A stretch of 64,000 bases of DNA from Dysgonomonas sp. 25 (GCF_010501075.1 NZ_QVMN01000001.1:310001-374000); one strand, 5' to 3'; positions 1 to 12,150 are shown, numbered from the stretch's first letter. A program made the numbers and translations. The notes: generated from the letters alone by a model not told the origin.

Positions 1-3000
1 GATAGGGACTAAGGTATCTGCAGGCAATGCCGGTTCTTCTTTGGGTTCTCTCTTCCACGGGAGCAACTCGCTTACCTTATCGAAGTCCCGTTTATATTTG
101 ATACCCACTCCTTGCGTTTCTTCGGCAGAGGTAGCATGGTAATAATACTTCTCATTGTAGCGGTTATAAGCTTTAACGCGCCATGTGCCCGACTTATTGA
201 GCAGGTACTCTATCTCTATATCGCGGATGAAAGCGTCCTTTTCTATCGTCGGATCATCACGATACCCGAAGTTACCATTGATCAATAGCCGATCGTTCAG
301 GAGCTGGCTCGACAGGATCAGTTCTACTTCGGTACTGGTCATTTCCGAGTCGCTGGTACGGATATTCGTCCCCAACTGCCAACGGTTATCCAGCTTGCTC
401 ACAATCTGTGTCAGTTGCGACGAAAGTGTAGCTGATGCAACAGAGGCAAAGCCTGTTGTACGGTATTCCGTTTCACTATTGGCAGGCGTATAGAATTTCG
501 ACAACAGCAATAGATAGGCCACTTGCCTGTTTATCATATCTTCGCTATCTAAATAGACTTTGATTTGGCGTTCAACTTCCGGCACAGCCGCAGGGAAAGC
601 CAAATCAAGTTTTACGGTCGGTCGTCTCAACGGGCCTGTGAGGTTCAGAATACAATTGACCGGAATGTTAGACTGCCCCGATGTTTCCGCTAACGAACTG
701 CTAAGGTCGTTCAAATTGGCCGTTATCTTGTACACCGCATTCACATTCAGCATCGCTTCGAACGGATCGCCGTCGAAACGTACAGTACTTTCGTCTTCTA
801 TAACAAACTTTCTTTCGAGCAAACGTTGGAAGGTAAAGAGATAGCTACCCCTGTTTATCAGGTAATTACCATACAAACGAGGAGGAGCTTTTGTAGACCA
901 GTTGAAGCGTAGCGCTCCTGTACCCGATCCTCTCAAGACGTCGCCTCCTACAGGATCCATCACAAGCTCAACAACCGCATCGGGCGTGGCATCGATATAG
1001 AATCTCATATCGATATCCATCGGTGATTTCGTCTGTATCGGTTGACCTACTGATTGTATATCGGTTTCTTCTTCCGCTTTCGGTTCGTCTTTTGATTTGT
1101 AGGTGATGAAGTTATATTCGGTGATAGAGTTATCCATAAAGTTCATACGGACTTCGGTCTTGTTTTCGGTGCGTATGTTGACATCTATCACTACTGCCTG
1201 CTCGTCGCCGCTGACTACGCCGTTTCCTGTACCGAATACCTTACCCGAGAAGATAGGATTATGCTTTTCCGTAGCATTGTATAGCAAAAAATTCTCCGCC
1301 GAAAGGTCGATATGATAGGATATATTGGTAAACATATTATGTGCCACTTTCCCGTTGCCATAAGCGGTGTTTCCATAATCGTCATGAAAGGCTATATCAT
1401 TGAAGTATATCAAATCGCTTTTCAGATGTACGCTATCGGTAAAGCTATATTGTGTATTCAAGAAATTAATACCAATGCGGCCATCCTCGACAAAGGCATC
1501 CCCTTCGACAGTTACTTTGGAGAAGTTACCAAACAAGCGCACTTTCCCAGACCCTCTCCCCGAAACATTATTGAATAAGGATGACGTATAGGCATTCAGG
1601 AAGCTGATATCGAGACTATCGGCTTCGAAATTCATTGACAAGCCCTGTTTGATAGGATCTATCTCTCCGTCGACGTTGGTTATCTTCTTTTCGGCACTGG
1701 TGATTACACCGCTCATCATAATCTTTTTTGTGTCTTCGTCGAACTCGCTGAACAGATTGAGGTGTCCGAGCGGAGTACCATTAAAGGAAAAATCATCGAC
1801 ATTCAGGCGGGTGTTGGCATACGGCTTACCCTCGGTGCTGGAAACAAAAACCCGTCCTGTTGAACGTCCTCCGAACTTCAATACATCGATTGCCAATGTC
1901 TCGAATATATAGTGTAGGTCTATATTCTTCAATTCGGTTTTGAGTATCTGTCGGCTGTCATTCTTAGCATAAGTGCCGTCTATGAATATATTCTGGTTTT
2001 TGTCTTCCGTTTCTATCTTGAAATTGCGGATATTGTACCAGTCTTTCTTGATAGAGACTTTTGTTTCGTACAAGTTCCATTGGGCATTGTTCATCAGTAA
2101 AGAGCTCGGCAGGATATTTATATCCACATTCAACGGGTCATTTCCTTCCTTAGCAAACAGGGCGGATAAAGAAAATTCCCCCTTCGCTTTTTGCTTGCCA
2201 TCATTCGAAAAGTTGATTTTACTGCTGACTTCATTATTCTCGGCATCAGATGCTATTTCGAGCTTGGTGATAGCATTATTCTTACCCAATATTAATGCCT
2301 CTATCTGCGAATTGATTTTATCTTTAGGATTCTCCACCAATACATACCCCGATTTTATATTCATCCCTGCCGCCTTGATAAATGGCGTAAAGACTTCGAG
2401 CCGGAATTTCTCCGAACGGTTATTGTAAAAGCCTGTTATCTTCGACTGGTTGACAACAGTCACAGGGAGATTCAATATGCTGCTCAACTTCTCCGTATTG
2501 TTTATCTGGAAATGGAAGTTCATATTGTTATCCTTTATATCGGCTCTTTTCTTTTCGTCCGATTTAAGCTCCCTCACCAATGCCGGGAGGTAGGCATGCA
2601 ATGTCTGTTGAATACTGCTGGCCATAGTCGTGAAAGAATAGGCTCCCAATACCTCGCCGTTGAATAAGTCGGATTGTATCGTCAATTTACGGTCGGTGGA
2701 TATACCCGAAGCTTCGATAAGGAAGTCCTGCAAGAAGAAATGCTGGTCGCCCCGGAAGAAGTCGATAGAGTCGATTTTGATATAGCCCTGCGCATCGTCG
2801 ATATTCTTCCCCTGGAAATTGGCATCTATAGAAAAGGAGAGGTCCGAATTGTCCATCTTTTCCGTAAGGTGAAGATTGCCCATTTTTACATTTTTGACGG
2901 ATGCAAAAAAGTCTAATTCGGGATTTTCCTTGTCCGATAAGTCGAAAAGTCCCTCTATGGCAACCATCCCGTTAGGGTCGTCTATGTTCAGCTTTCCTTC

Positions 3001-4500
3001 CATTTTCAGACCATCGTATGTGAAGTCTATAGCAGCATCGGCATACGTATATCCTTTGTAATCCATGTCGCGAATGATGCTTACAGCGCTACCTTGCAAT
3101 CCGCCGTTCTTTGGTTCTTTCATATTGATTTCCAAATCGACAGACACTTTGCCCAAGTCTTTGTTGCTTAGCAGTCTACCTATCTGAAAATTGGAAGCAT
3201 ATACGCCTCCCTGCAAATAGAATTTAGTAGCGCCATTGTCGGCATCGAAGCCGAAAAGGACATCGGTGTTGACAATTCCCAAGTCGCTCTCTAAACTACC
3301 GAAAGCAGTTAGCTGATTCAGATAGCCGGATATATCCCCTTCGAAGGAGACTAAATTCAAATCCCTTATCGAATTGGGTAGCCTGATATTGTTCTTAGAG
3401 AAGTTATTTCTGAGGCCTTCAATTTCCGTTCCGGTCATGGTCAACTCATCTATACTGCCCAGAATATACATCTTGTCGGCGAAGCGCGTATCTTTTATCT
3501 CGATATTCGATATCAGTTGCATCTTTTCGCCGTAGTTCAGCTGCAAATCTTGGATGTTGATATTATCGACCGAACCGGTTATCCGCGCTTGTAAGGTAAT
3601 TAAGTCGGTGAAATAGCGCAGTGCCGGAGTAAAGGCGGCAACATCTTTGGGTGCAATGTAGGAAGGAGTGATGATGCAATCGAAAGTTGCATTATCGAGC
3701 AAATCCTTTGTAGTAGCCACATTGCTAAGGTCGACCTCGCATTTGTCGAATTGCAGGAAAGAATCCGGCAAATCCAGCCTGAACCCTCTGATGGAAGCTT
3801 TCTTGTCTTGTGTAACGAGGCGGCTCGTCAGATTGGTTATTTTCAAGCCACTTTGTTCTTTCAGGTTCAGCTTCTTGATTTGTATATTAAGGGAATCGGC
3901 TGTAAGCGATTTCAGCGCAAAACGCCCGTCTAAATCAGACACATAGATATGATTGGCATCGAAACGTTCTTCCTTGCGGGGCTTGTCTTTGACATCATAG
4001 CGAAAAGAACCTTCGGAAAGGCTGATAGCATTCAGCTTTATCTGCAATGTCGCATTGGACTGCTGGGTATCAGACTTGAAAGCATCGATAACATATTGAA
4101 TGTTGAGCGGTGAATTGGCACTATCTTTCGACAAATAGATATCGAATTTGGTGAGGTGGGCGGCATTGACAACCAACTTCCGTTGCAATAGCGGCAAAAT
4201 ATCTACATTGGCGTATATTTTCTCTGCAAAGAATATCTGTTCGCCATTCACGTCGTGCAAATAGACGCTGTCAAGCTCCAAAGCATTGAAGGGTGTGAAA
4301 TGTAGTTGTCCGATGCCTAATTCCGTGCCGATTTTCTTGTGTAGTTCCTCTACAATCGTGTCCCGCATATAATTCTGGACGAAAGAGGTATTCAGCAATC
4401 CGAACACAAGCAGAAATAAACCTACTATAATCCCTACAGTAGTGAGTATTACATATTTAAACCGCTTTATGTAGACAAACCTCTTGATACGATACCGATA
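1..4500 (-). CDS. TamB-like translocation/assembly module protein (DUF490), C-terminus cut by the window edge
   Basis: The minus strand is one open frame of about 1500 codons. It begins with a basic stretch and one hydrophobic anchor (VILTTVGIIVGLFLLVFGLL). A very long run of repeating beta-strand segments follows, and the last 300 or so visible residues resemble the DUF490/TamB C-terminal domain. TamB-family proteins span the periplasm as a lipid-carrying groove and help outer-membrane protein or lipid transport; that role is taken from the family. The tail (EEPALPADTLVPI) suggests the true stop lies just outside the window. Oddity: after the in-frame TAA at 4501-4503 there is no ATG, GTG or TTG before the membrane anchor. 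The start is therefore unresolved, and I give the first sense codon as the boundary. ATC (4488) or ATA (4470), each followed by Lys-Arg, would give a natural N-terminus. Confidence 0.85.
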
Positions 4501-4516
4501 TTATATAAAAGATATG

Positions 4517-4524
4517 CAAAAGTA
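4517..4524 (-). promoter_or_regulatory. -7 element for the TamB-like gene
   Basis: On the minus strand this reads TACTTTTG, a perfect match to the Bacteroidota -7 consensus TAnnTTTG. I see no clear TTTG at the -33 position. Transcription would start near 4510, leaving only about 20-40 nt before any plausible start of the TamB-like frame. Confidence 0.5.
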
Positions 4525-4605
4525 TTAAAAAAACGGGAGAAAACGGCGATTTCAGATAACTCTTCCCTGCCTTTTGGCAAGGATTAAGATTATTTATACT
4601 AAAAA

Positions 4606-5850
4606 TCAATGAGAATAAAAAGTCTGGACGCCTATCAAACGGTCGTATCGCTGTCCCGACGGGCGATAGTAGACATACGCTGAATATTCGTTTCTCGTCT
4701 CATAATAGTTGCCTTCGATGGGTGCTGTAGAATACCCATTAACCGTTTTCGTCAGATATTGATAGTTATACAAACCCTGCTTCAATAGCATGGAAAGGGA
4801 ATATACCCCTTCAACGGCATCATATTCCATCCGATATAGTGTATTGAAAGAGTTATAGGTAAAATCCCCGTTTAAATAAACATCCCCCGCAACAGGCCTG
4901 TCGACGGGCAATGTAAAAGTAGTCATAAAATAGTCGGCTTCATTATCCGGCTGCTCCGTATCGGCAGTCCTTATCATAAAGCGTCCGTTTTGGTCTTCGT
5001 CATAGCTATATCCCTTTCCTGCCCTGATTTTATCGGGAGTTATGGAAGCATAATAATACGGCGGCTGATACTTCGTACTCGATACATGCATACCATTAAA
5101 GCGGTGGCTCGATGTCTCGAAACGACGATATTCGTTTCCCGCTTCGAATATTAATTCCCGGTTATGTTCGTACGATATTTTAGTCGGCGTTATCATGCTC
5201 GGTTTGAATCCTGTACGCTGATTATCCAGGCGGTTGTTCTGGCGGACAAAAACTTTCAGTTCTCCCACAGGGTCGCGCAGATTCAGGTTGTGATTGACAA
5301 AAAGCGAAACCTGCTGATGCTCTTTATTGGCATCTATATTGGTGATTGAAGAGACTTTATAACCAATTTTGGCTGACGTTTCGGCAACAGAAAAACAGGC
5401 AATAAGTAAAATCTTTTGCGGATTGTCCTCATTATATACTTCCACAACATAATTACCTGATAATTTCAGCTTTACATCATTGTTTGGGATAACAAGGTTA
5501 TAATTGGTATAATCGACTGTCGTATTCAGCGAAACAATATAATCATCTATCAGATTATCATTGAATCCATCGAGAAAATCGATATCCGACAACTCGCGGC
5601 TACGGTTCCAGTTGGCATCGCAATGATAGATATTATAGCGTAACCGGCTGAAAGCGTTATCGCTTATGTAATCAAAATTGAGCGTAATAGCATCATTCCC
5701 ATTGAGATGAATAACAGGAAGGCTTCCCCATTCGCCGGCGTTCACCTGAATTGTCTTTATATCAGGCGAGAGGGGGGTTGTGCGGTAGGGTTGAGCAGAC
5801 AAGCCCACCACAGAAAAGAAAAGGAAGAGAAAGGAGATATATTTGGACAT
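4606..5850 (-). CDS. DUF5103 domain-containing secreted protein
   Basis: This is a 414-residue protein with a clear signal peptide (cleavage after about residue 19, ...VVGLSAQ). The N-terminal beta-rich region carries the signature of the Bacteroidota DUF5103 family (LRYNIYHCDANWNRS, then SDIDFLDGFNDN), and the C-terminal third looks like another E-set/Ig-type domain. The molecular function of this family is unknown to me; periplasmic or surface location is inferred from the signal peptide. It is divergent from the Lnb-like gene at 5965 and sits about 100 bp upstream of the TamB-like frame on the same strand, so the two could be co-expressed, although the latter has its own -7 box. Confidence 0.85.
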   Translation of the reverse strand: MSKYISFLFLFFSVVGLSAQPYRTTPLSPDIKTIQVNAGEWGSLPVIHLNGNDAITLNFDYISDNAFSRLRYNIYHCDANWNRSRELSDIDFLDGFNDNLIDDYIVSLNTTVDYTNYNLVIPNNDVKLKLSGNYVVEVYNEDNPQKILLIACFSVAETSAKIGYKVSSITNIDANKEHQQVSLFVNHNLNLRDPVGELKVFVRQNNRLDNQRTGFKPSMITPTKISYEHNRELIFEAGNEYRRFETSSHRFNGMHVSSTKYQPPYYYASITPDKIRAGKGYSYDEDQNGRFMIRTADTEQPDNEADYFMTTFTLPVDRPVAGDVYLNGDFTYNSFNTLYRMEYDAVEGVYSLSMLLKQGLYNYQYLTKTVNGYSTAPIEGNYYETRNEYSAYVYYRPSGQRYDRLIGVQTFYSH

Positions 5851-5926
5851 ATAATTTTCAATTTGTTCAATATGACAAATTTAAGAAAAATAACTCAAAA
5901 AGTCATGTGAATATGGCTGAGAGAAT

Positions 5927-5934
5927 TATCTTTG
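5927..5934 (+). promoter_or_regulatory. -7 element for the DUF4105/Lnb-like gene
   Basis: TATCTTTG matches TAnnTTTG exactly and lies 30 bp ahead of the start codon at 5965 in the 114-bp divergent spacer. No good TTTG is seen about 19 bp upstream, so this may be a weak or activator-dependent promoter. Confidence 0.5.
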
Positions 5935-5964
5935 TGAACGATAAAAGTAGTTATTTACCAACAT

Positions 5965-7209
5965 ATGAAACATAAACTGTTATTCATCACTATCTTTTTA
6001 GCATTTGTTGCAACAACTATAGACTTAAAAGCTGAATCTATTGAACCGACTATACCCGAATTAAGCGATTCGGCTGAGATAAGTATTGTTACAAACGAAC
6101 CTTGGACGAAAGAGGTCTATTCCGTTTTTGGTCATACAGTTATACGCGTAAAAGACCCTGTGCAAAAAATAGATTTATCTTTCAATTATGGGGTATTCGA
6201 CTTCGCATCCCCCAATTTCATGGGGCGCTTTATGACCGGTGCCACAGATTATATGGTATTGGGCTATGATATGTCGTACTATTTCGCCGAATTCAAAGAA
6301 AGAGGAGTAGCGGTATATGAACAACGGTTAAACCTCACTCAGGAAGAAAAAGAAAATGTTTGGGAATTTCTGATTGTCAATGTACAGCCCGAGAACCGGG
6401 TATATCGCTATAATTTCCTGTATGACAACTGCGCTACTCGTCCGCGTGATATTCTGGAGCAGTGTGTGAACGGCAAAATAAACTATACACCGAGTAATAA
6501 AGAACAGACCTACAGGGATTTGATTCACGAATGCGTCGACATAAAACCGTGGCTACGTTTCGGGATAGACTTAGTTATCGGAGGAGATGCGGATAAGGTC
6601 ATAACTGACAGGCAAAAGGATTTCCTGCCACGCTATCTGCAAAATGCTTACCGCGGAGCAGTTATCGAACGCCCCGACGGGACTCGAGTTCCTTTAGTAG
6701 CTTCAGAACATATACTGATTCCGGGAGAAAAAACGTCCGATATAACAGATATGCCATCTGATACACCCCTCATTGCCGGATGGATATTGTTTGCCCTGAC
6801 TGCCTTTTTCTCCTATTTAGTGTATAAGAAAAACAAACTGGCTTTAGGGCGCTTTTATGCAACCATAATATTCCTCGTTGCCGGATTCTTAGGGGGATTG
6901 ATATTCTTCCTGATGTACTTTTCGGAGCATCCTTGCGTCAATCCGAACTGGAATCTTGTCTGGCTCAATCCGCTTCAATTTATCATCGGATGTTTATTTT
7001 TCGTAAAACCTTTAAGAAAACACGTATATTATTATCATTTTATTAACTTTGTGGCACTTTTGTTGTTCACTTTGGCATGGGGTTTGATACCACAGAAACT
7101 GGAATTTGCATTTCTCCCTTACATAATGAGTATACTGCTGATTTCGGGGACATATGTAATGACAACAAAAAAGGTGCGGAAGATGAAAAGTTTCCGCTAT
7201 ATAAAATGA
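5965..7209 (+). CDS. DUF4105 / Lnb N-terminal-domain membrane protein
   Basis: This 414-residue protein has a signal peptide (about 23 residues), a periplasmic domain of roughly 230 residues, and a C-terminal block of about five membrane segments from about residue 270. The periplasmic part has the hallmarks of the DUF4105/Lnb family: FGHTVIRV near residue 59, FNYGVFDFASPNF, and YDNCATRPRDIL near residue 154. The conserved His and Cys would be the candidate catalytic pair. Relatives of this family include a lipoprotein N-acyltransferase (Lnb), so a role in lipoprotein maturation is plausible here but is inference. The gene is followed after 15 bp by the phosphatase-fold gene, suggesting an operon. 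Confidence 0.8.
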   Translation: MKHKLLFITIFLAFVATTIDLKAESIEPTIPELSDSAEISIVTNEPWTKEVYSVFGHTVIRVKDPVQKIDLSFNYGVFDFASPNFMGRFMTGATDYMVLGYDMSYYFAEFKERGVAVYEQRLNLTQEEKENVWEFLIVNVQPENRVYRYNFLYDNCATRPRDILEQCVNGKINYTPSNKEQTYRDLIHECVDIKPWLRFGIDLVIGGDADKVITDRQKDFLPRYLQNAYRGAVIERPDGTRVPLVASEHILIPGEKTSDITDMPSDTPLIAGWILFALTAFFSYLVYKKNKLALGRFYATIIFLVAGFLGGLIFFLMYFSEHPCVNPNWNLVWLNPLQFIIGCLFFVKPLRKHVYYYHFINFVALLLFTLAWGLIPQKLEFAFLPYIMSILLISGTYVMTTKKVRKMKSFRYIK

Positions 7210-7224
7210 GTATAATTCGTTTAA

Positions 7225-8808
7225 ATGATTAGAATACTAACATCACTTGTCGCCGTATTTGTCGTTGCTGCACCTTTGCAGGCACAATCGTCTTCGGTTC
7301 GCGAAACGCCGAAATTAGTGATAGGTATCACCATCGACCAGCTACGGGGCGATTATCTGGAAATGTTCCAACAGAATTTCTCGGACAGAGGCTTCAAACG
7401 CTTGCTGAATGAGGGATTGGTATACGAAAATGTATCTTTCAACATCCCCAATCTCGACGACGTTTCGGCCATAACAACCATTTATACAGGTACTACGCCT
7501 TTCTATCATGGCATCCTTGCCAACAAAAAATACATAACAAAAGAAAAACGCGAGATTCAGACATTTGCCGACGAAGACTATCTCGGCAATTATACGCAGG
7601 AGAAAGTTTCGCCGCTTGCCATAAAAGCTTCTACCATAACAGACGAATTGAAGATGGCTTCGCTGAACTCATCGGATATTTATTCGTTAGCGCCGCTATC
7701 TGCACAGGCACTTATAACCGCCGGACAGTTAGGTAATTGCGGCTTCTGGATAGACGATTATTCGGGCAAATGGGCATCTACCACCTATTACCGTGATTTC
7801 TACTGGGTAGTAGACGCTGAAAATAAAAGCAATACGTCTTATTCGGCTCAGAAATTAGGCAAATACTGGAATCCATTATTGGATGCCAAACAATATAATG
7901 CGCTCCCTTACTTGCAGGGAATCGTCAATTTTCAGCACAATCTGGAAATGACCAATCAAAACTCCTATGCGCTCTTCAAGAAGTCGCCTTATGCCAATGA
8001 GTGTGTGCGCGACATGGCCATCAAAATACTCACGAAAGCGGATATGGGCAAGCGGCTTGCTCCCGATTTCCTTTCGCTGACCTTTTATGCCGGCAATTTC
8101 CCGGGAATAGCAGATTATTCTATCGAAATACAGGATACCTATACAAGGCTCGACAGAGACATCGAAGCGCTATTGGATGCGATAGATAAATCCGTCGGAT
8201 TGAAAAACGCCTTTATATTTATCACTTCTACAGGCTATTACGACAGCAACGAAGAACCGGATTTAGTTATCAACAGAGGCTCTTTCCACATCAACCGGTG
8301 CGAAGCCCTGTTGAATATGTATCTGATGGCTATCTATGGCACTAATTCGTGGGTAGACAAATTCTACAATAATCAGATATACCTTAACCGTAAACTGATT
8401 GAAGACCAAAATATTCCATTGCAGGAAATTCAACGGAAATCGGCTGAATTCATCGCCGAATTTACCGGTGTACAGGAGGTATATACCTCTTACGATTTGA
8501 TGCATGGCGAATGGAATCCGATGATGGAGTATTACCGCAACGGCTATTCGAAAGAAACTTCCGGCGATTTATACGTCGAATTGCAGCCGGGCTATAAAAT
8601 ACTGAACGATCAAGATAAATCACATAAAGTAAAGGTTTCGCGGAACAATGCAGTCGTTTGCCCTGTTATTTTCTTTGGCAGCCACATTAAGCCCGAAAGG
8701 ATAAAAAGGACGATAAAAGCAACCGAAATTGCTCCTTCCGTGGCGCATGTATTAAGGATTAGGCCTCCTAACGCAGCAAAAGACAACGTTCTATCCGAAC
8801 TTTTCTAA
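7225..8808 (+). CDS. Alkaline-phosphatase-superfamily protein, probably a pseudoenzyme
   Basis: This is a 527-residue secreted protein (signal peptide of about 20 residues) with the PafA/nucleotide pyrophosphatase fold. GITIDQLRGDYL carries the first metal-ligand Asp, IYTGTTPFYHGI is the segment after the nucleophile, and IEIQDTYTRLDRDIEALL is the mid-domain helix. The active site is degraded. The nucleophile position reads NLDDVSAITT instead of the usual TGPGH type; the Asp/His pair expected before the IEIQDTY helix is missing (FYAGNFPGIADYS); and the usual ADHG ligand motif reads TSTG. I therefore infer a structural or binding role rather than hydrolysis. It lies 15 bp after the Lnb-like gene and 42 bp before secA. 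Confidence 0.8.
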   Translation: MIRILTSLVAVFVVAAPLQAQSSSVRETPKLVIGITIDQLRGDYLEMFQQNFSDRGFKRLLNEGLVYENVSFNIPNLDDVSAITTIYTGTTPFYHGILANKKYITKEKREIQTFADEDYLGNYTQEKVSPLAIKASTITDELKMASLNSSDIYSLAPLSAQALITAGQLGNCGFWIDDYSGKWASTTYYRDFYWVVDAENKSNTSYSAQKLGKYWNPLLDAKQYNALPYLQGIVNFQHNLEMTNQNSYALFKKSPYANECVRDMAIKILTKADMGKRLAPDFLSLTFYAGNFPGIADYSIEIQDTYTRLDRDIEALLDAIDKSVGLKNAFIFITSTGYYDSNEEPDLVINRGSFHINRCEALLNMYLMAIYGTNSWVDKFYNNQIYLNRKLIEDQNIPLQEIQRKSAEFIAEFTGVQEVYTSYDLMHGEWNPMMEYYRNGYSKETSGDLYVELQPGYKILNDQDKSHKVKVSRNNAVVCPVIFFGSHIKPERIKRTIKATEIAPSVAHVLRIRPPNAAKDNVLSELF

Positions 8809-8850
8809 AAAAAATAACAACTCGAATAAAAACAATAAAACATATATATA

Positions 8851-11800
8851 ATGGGATTTTCAGACATTCTCTCCAAATTATTTGGAAATAAATCGCAACG
8901 GGACTTGAAAGAGATAAACCCGTATGTGGATAAGACAAAAGCGGCATACGATGAGATAAAACAACTCTCGCATGACGAATTGAGAGCAAGGACTATAGCT
9001 ATCAGACAACAGATACAAGATTATGTTGTTGCTGAAAAGAATAAGATAGCCGAACTAAAAAGCGGCATCGAAGCCATAGAAATCGACCAACGCGAAGAAA
9101 TCTGGGCTGAAATAGACAAGCTGGAAAAAGATATAACAAAGAAATATGAGGAGATTCTCGACCAGCTTCTTCCCGAAGTTTTTTCTATTGTTAAGGATAC
9201 AGCGCGCCGTTTCACCGAAAATGAAGAGATTGAAGTTACAGCGACCGATTTCGACCGCGAATTAGCTGAAAATCACGATTTCGTAGAAATAGACGGTGAC
9301 AAGGCTATCTACTTCAACAGATGGGTAGCCGGAGGTAACGAAATCACTTGGGATATGATACATTACGATGTTCAGCTCTTTGGTGGTACTGTGCTTCACA
9401 AAGGTAAGATTGCCGAAATGGCGACAGGGGAAGGTAAAACCCTTGTAGGTACATTGCCGGTATTCCTCAATGCCCTGACAGGCGAAGGGGTACACGTCGT
9501 TACGGTGAATGATTACTTGGCTAAACGTGACTCCGAGTGGATGGGGCCTATCTATATGTTCAATGGATTATCCGTAGATTGTATCGATAGACACCAACCG
9601 AACTCCGATGCCCGCCGCAAGGCATATCGGGCAGATATCACATTCGGGACGAATAACGAATTCGGCTTCGACTATCTGCGTGATAATATGGCAATTAATC
9701 CGAACGATTTGGTGCAACGCAAGCATAATTATGCAATTGTCGACGAGGTTGACTCCGTATTGATTGACGATGCCCGTACACCGTTGATTATCTCTGGTCC
9801 TGTGCCGAAAGGCGACGATCAGCTATATGAAGAGTTCCGTCCGCGCGTGGAAATTATCGTAAAAGCACAGCGCGATCTTTGTACAAAATTATTAGCCGAT
9901 GCCAAGACAAAAATTGCATCAGAAGATAAAAAGGAACAGGAAGAAGGATTCCTCTTGCTATACCGCTCCTATAAAGGATTGCCTAAGAACAAGCCACTCA
10001 TCAAATTCCTGAGTGAACAAGGGATTAAGGCGGGTATGCTCAAAACGGAAGAGCATTATATGGCCGAACAGAGCCGTAATATGCACATCGTTACCGATGA
10101 TTTGTTCTTTATCATAGACGAAAAGAACAACCAGATAGAGTTGACCGATAAAGGTATCGACTTGCTGACAGGTAATTCCGACGATCCGCAGTTCTTTGTT
10201 CTTCCGGATATTGGAGCACAATTATCCGAATTGGAGAATGAAACTATCACCGACGAAGAAAAAGCGCAACGCAAAGATGAGATTATGCAGAATTACTCTG
10301 TAAAATCTGACCGTGTGCATACAATCAACCAGTTATTGAAAGCTTATTCATTGTTCGAAAAAGACGACGAATACGTTGTCATCGACAATAAGGTAATGAT
10401 TGTGGACGAGCAAACCGGCCGTATTATGGACGGACGCCGTTATTCGGATGGATTGCACCAGGCCATCGAAGCGAAAGAACGGGTGAAAGTGGAAGCTGCT
10501 ACGCAGACATTCGCAACTATTACCCTGCAAAACTACTTCCGTATGTATAACAAGCTGGCGGGTATGACCGGTACGGCCGAAACGGAAGCAGGAGAGCTTT
10601 GGGATATTTATAAATTGGATGTGGTGGTTATCCCGACTAACCGTCCGATTGCCCGTAAAGATATGAATGACCGTATCTACAAAACCAAACGCGAGAAATA
10701 TTCCGCTGTTATCGACGAAATCGTTGACTTGGTAGCGCAAGGACGTGCGGTTCTGGTGGGTACGACATCTGTTGAAATTTCAGAGTTGCTGGGCAAGATG
10801 CTTACGCTTCGCAAGATAAAACATTCCGTATTGAATGCGAAATTGCACCAGAAAGAAGCCGAAGTTGTCGCCTTGGCAGGACAGCCGGGTGCTGTTACCA
10901 TCGCCACCAATATGGCTGGTCGTGGTACCGACATCAAACTGGCGCCGGAAGTAAAAGAAGCCGGAGGATTGGCCATTATCGGTACCGAGCGTCACGAATC
11001 GCGCCGTGTAGACCGCCAGTTGCGTGGTCGTGCAGGACGTCAGGGAGACCCGGGATCATCCGTATTCTATATATCACTGGAAGACGATTTGATGCGCTTG
11101 TTTGCATCCGAGCGTATTGCCGGAATGATGGACCGCATGGGATTCAAAGAAGGCGAAATGCTCGAGCATAGCATGCTTAGCAAATCAGTGGAAAGAGCAC
11201 AGAAGAAAGTAGAAGAAAACAACTTCGGTATCCGTAAACGTTTGCTCGAATACGATGATGTGATGAACTCGCAACGTGAAGTAATCTACAAACGTCGTCG
11301 CCACGCCCTGATGGGAGAGCGTATCGGAATCGATATCGTGAATATGTTCTACGATACAGCTGCCGATTTAATCGAAAAATTCTCTGCGGATGGCGATTAC
11401 GAAGGACTGAGAATAGATACCTTGCGCGTATTGGCCGTAGAATGTCCGTTCGACGAACAAGCATTCCGCTCTAAAAAACCGGAAGACCTTGTAGAGCTGC
11501 TATTCGAAGCTGCTGTCAAGAACTTTAAAGAGAAGATGGACAGATTGGCTGAAATTACCAATCCGGTTATCAAGCAAGTATATGAAGAACAAGGTGATAA
11601 ATACGAAAACATCCTGATTCCTGTTACCGACGGAAAGCGTATCTACAATATCTCTTGTAACCTAAAAGAATCATATGATTCAGATGGTAAGACTGTTGTC
11701 CGTTCTTTCGAGAAGGCAATCGTTCTTCACACCATAGACGAGGCATGGAAAGAGCATTTGCGCGAAATGGACGAACTGCGTCAATCGGTTCAGAATGCAA

Positions 11801-12150
11801 GCTACGAGCAGAAAGATCCGCTTTTGATTTATAAGCTGGAATCGTTCAACCTGTTCAAAGCAATGATGAACACCATCAACCAGAAAGCAGTAACCATCCT
11901 CATGCGTGGACAAATACCTATGCGCGAGCCTGAACAGGTGAAAGAAGCTAAGCAGGAAGAGAAAACCGATTACAGCCGTATGAAAGAAAGCCGTAACGAT
12001 GGTGGTGCAGGAAATCCTAAGATTCCGGGGCAACCACAACAGCCGCAAAAGGTGGCTCCGATAAAGGTGGAAAAGACACCGGGACGGAATGATCCTTGTT
12101 TCTGCGGAAGCGGCTTGAAATACAAAAACTGCCACGGCAAAAACAGCTGA
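8851..12150 (+). CDS. secA: Preprotein translocase ATPase SecA
   Basis: SecA is the motor that drives unfolded proteins through SecYEG. The protein is 1099 residues, longer than the roughly 900 of Proteobacteria because of insertions typical of Bacteroidota: one in the N-terminal region (about residues 60-105) and one after the DEVD box (about 335-425). Visible motifs are Walker A ([11 protein letters not shown], about 190), the DEAD-like [15 protein letters not shown] (about 299), [12 protein letters not shown], and the arginine-finger region ([17 protein letters not shown]). The C-terminal zinc finger [14 protein letters not shown] (SecB/ribosome-binding tail) is intact. No clear promoter is seen in the 42-bp gap, so it may be read from upstream. 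Confidence 0.98.
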   Translation: MGFSDILSKLFGNKSQRDLKEINPYVDKTKAAYDEIKQLSHDELRARTIAIRQQIQDYVVAEKNKIAELKSGIEAIEIDQREEIWAEIDKLEKDITKKYEEILDQLLPEVFSIVKDTARRFTENEEIEVTATDFDRELAENHDFVEIDGDKAIYFNRWVAGGNEITWDMIHYDVQLFGGTVLHKGKIAEMATGEGKTLVGTLPVFLNALTGEGVHVVTVNDYLAKRDSEWMGPIYMFNGLSVDCIDRHQPNSDARRKAYRADITFGTNNEFGFDYLRDNMAINPNDLVQRKHNYAIVDEVDSVLIDDARTPLIISGPVPKGDDQLYEEFRPRVEIIVKAQRDLCTKLLADAKTKIASEDKKEQEEGFLLLYRSYKGLPKNKPLIKFLSEQGIKAGMLKTEEHYMAEQSRNMHIVTDDLFFIIDEKNNQIELTDKGIDLLTGNSDDPQFFVLPDIGAQLSELENETITDEEKAQRKDEIMQNYSVKSDRVHTINQLLKAYSLFEKDDEYVVIDNKVMIVDEQTGRIMDGRRYSDGLHQAIEAKERVKVEAATQTFATITLQNYFRMYNKLAGMTGTAETEAGELWDIYKLDVVVIPTNRPIARKDMNDRIYKTKREKYSAVIDEIVDLVAQGRAVLVGTTSVEISELLGKMLTLRKIKHSVLNAKLHQKEAEVVALAGQPGAVTIATNMAGRGTDIKLAPEVKEAGGLAIIGTERHESRRVDRQLRGRAGRQGDPGSSVFYISLEDDLMRLFASERIAGMMDRMGFKEGEMLEHSMLSKSVERAQKKVEENNFGIRKRLLEYDDVMNSQREVIYKRRRHALMGERIGIDIVNMFYDTAADLIEKFSADGDYEGLRIDTLRVLAVECPFDEQAFRSKKPEDLVELLFEAAVKNFKEKMDRLAEITNPVIKQVYEEQGDKYENILIPVTDGKRIYNISCNLKESYDSDGKTVVRSFEKAIVLHTIDEAWKEHLREMDELRQSVQNASYEQKDPLLIYKLESFNLFKAMMNTINQKAVTILMRGQIPMREPEQVKEAKQEEKTDYSRMKESRNDGGAGNPKIPGQPQQPQKVAPIKVEKTPGRNDPCFCGSGLKYKNCHGKNS

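Noticed and set aside
185-3946. Many plus-strand open frames of 60-150 codons
   Set aside because: They lie opposite the long TamB-like frame on the minus strand, have no promoters and encode low-complexity Ser/Leu-rich products typical of antisense shadows.
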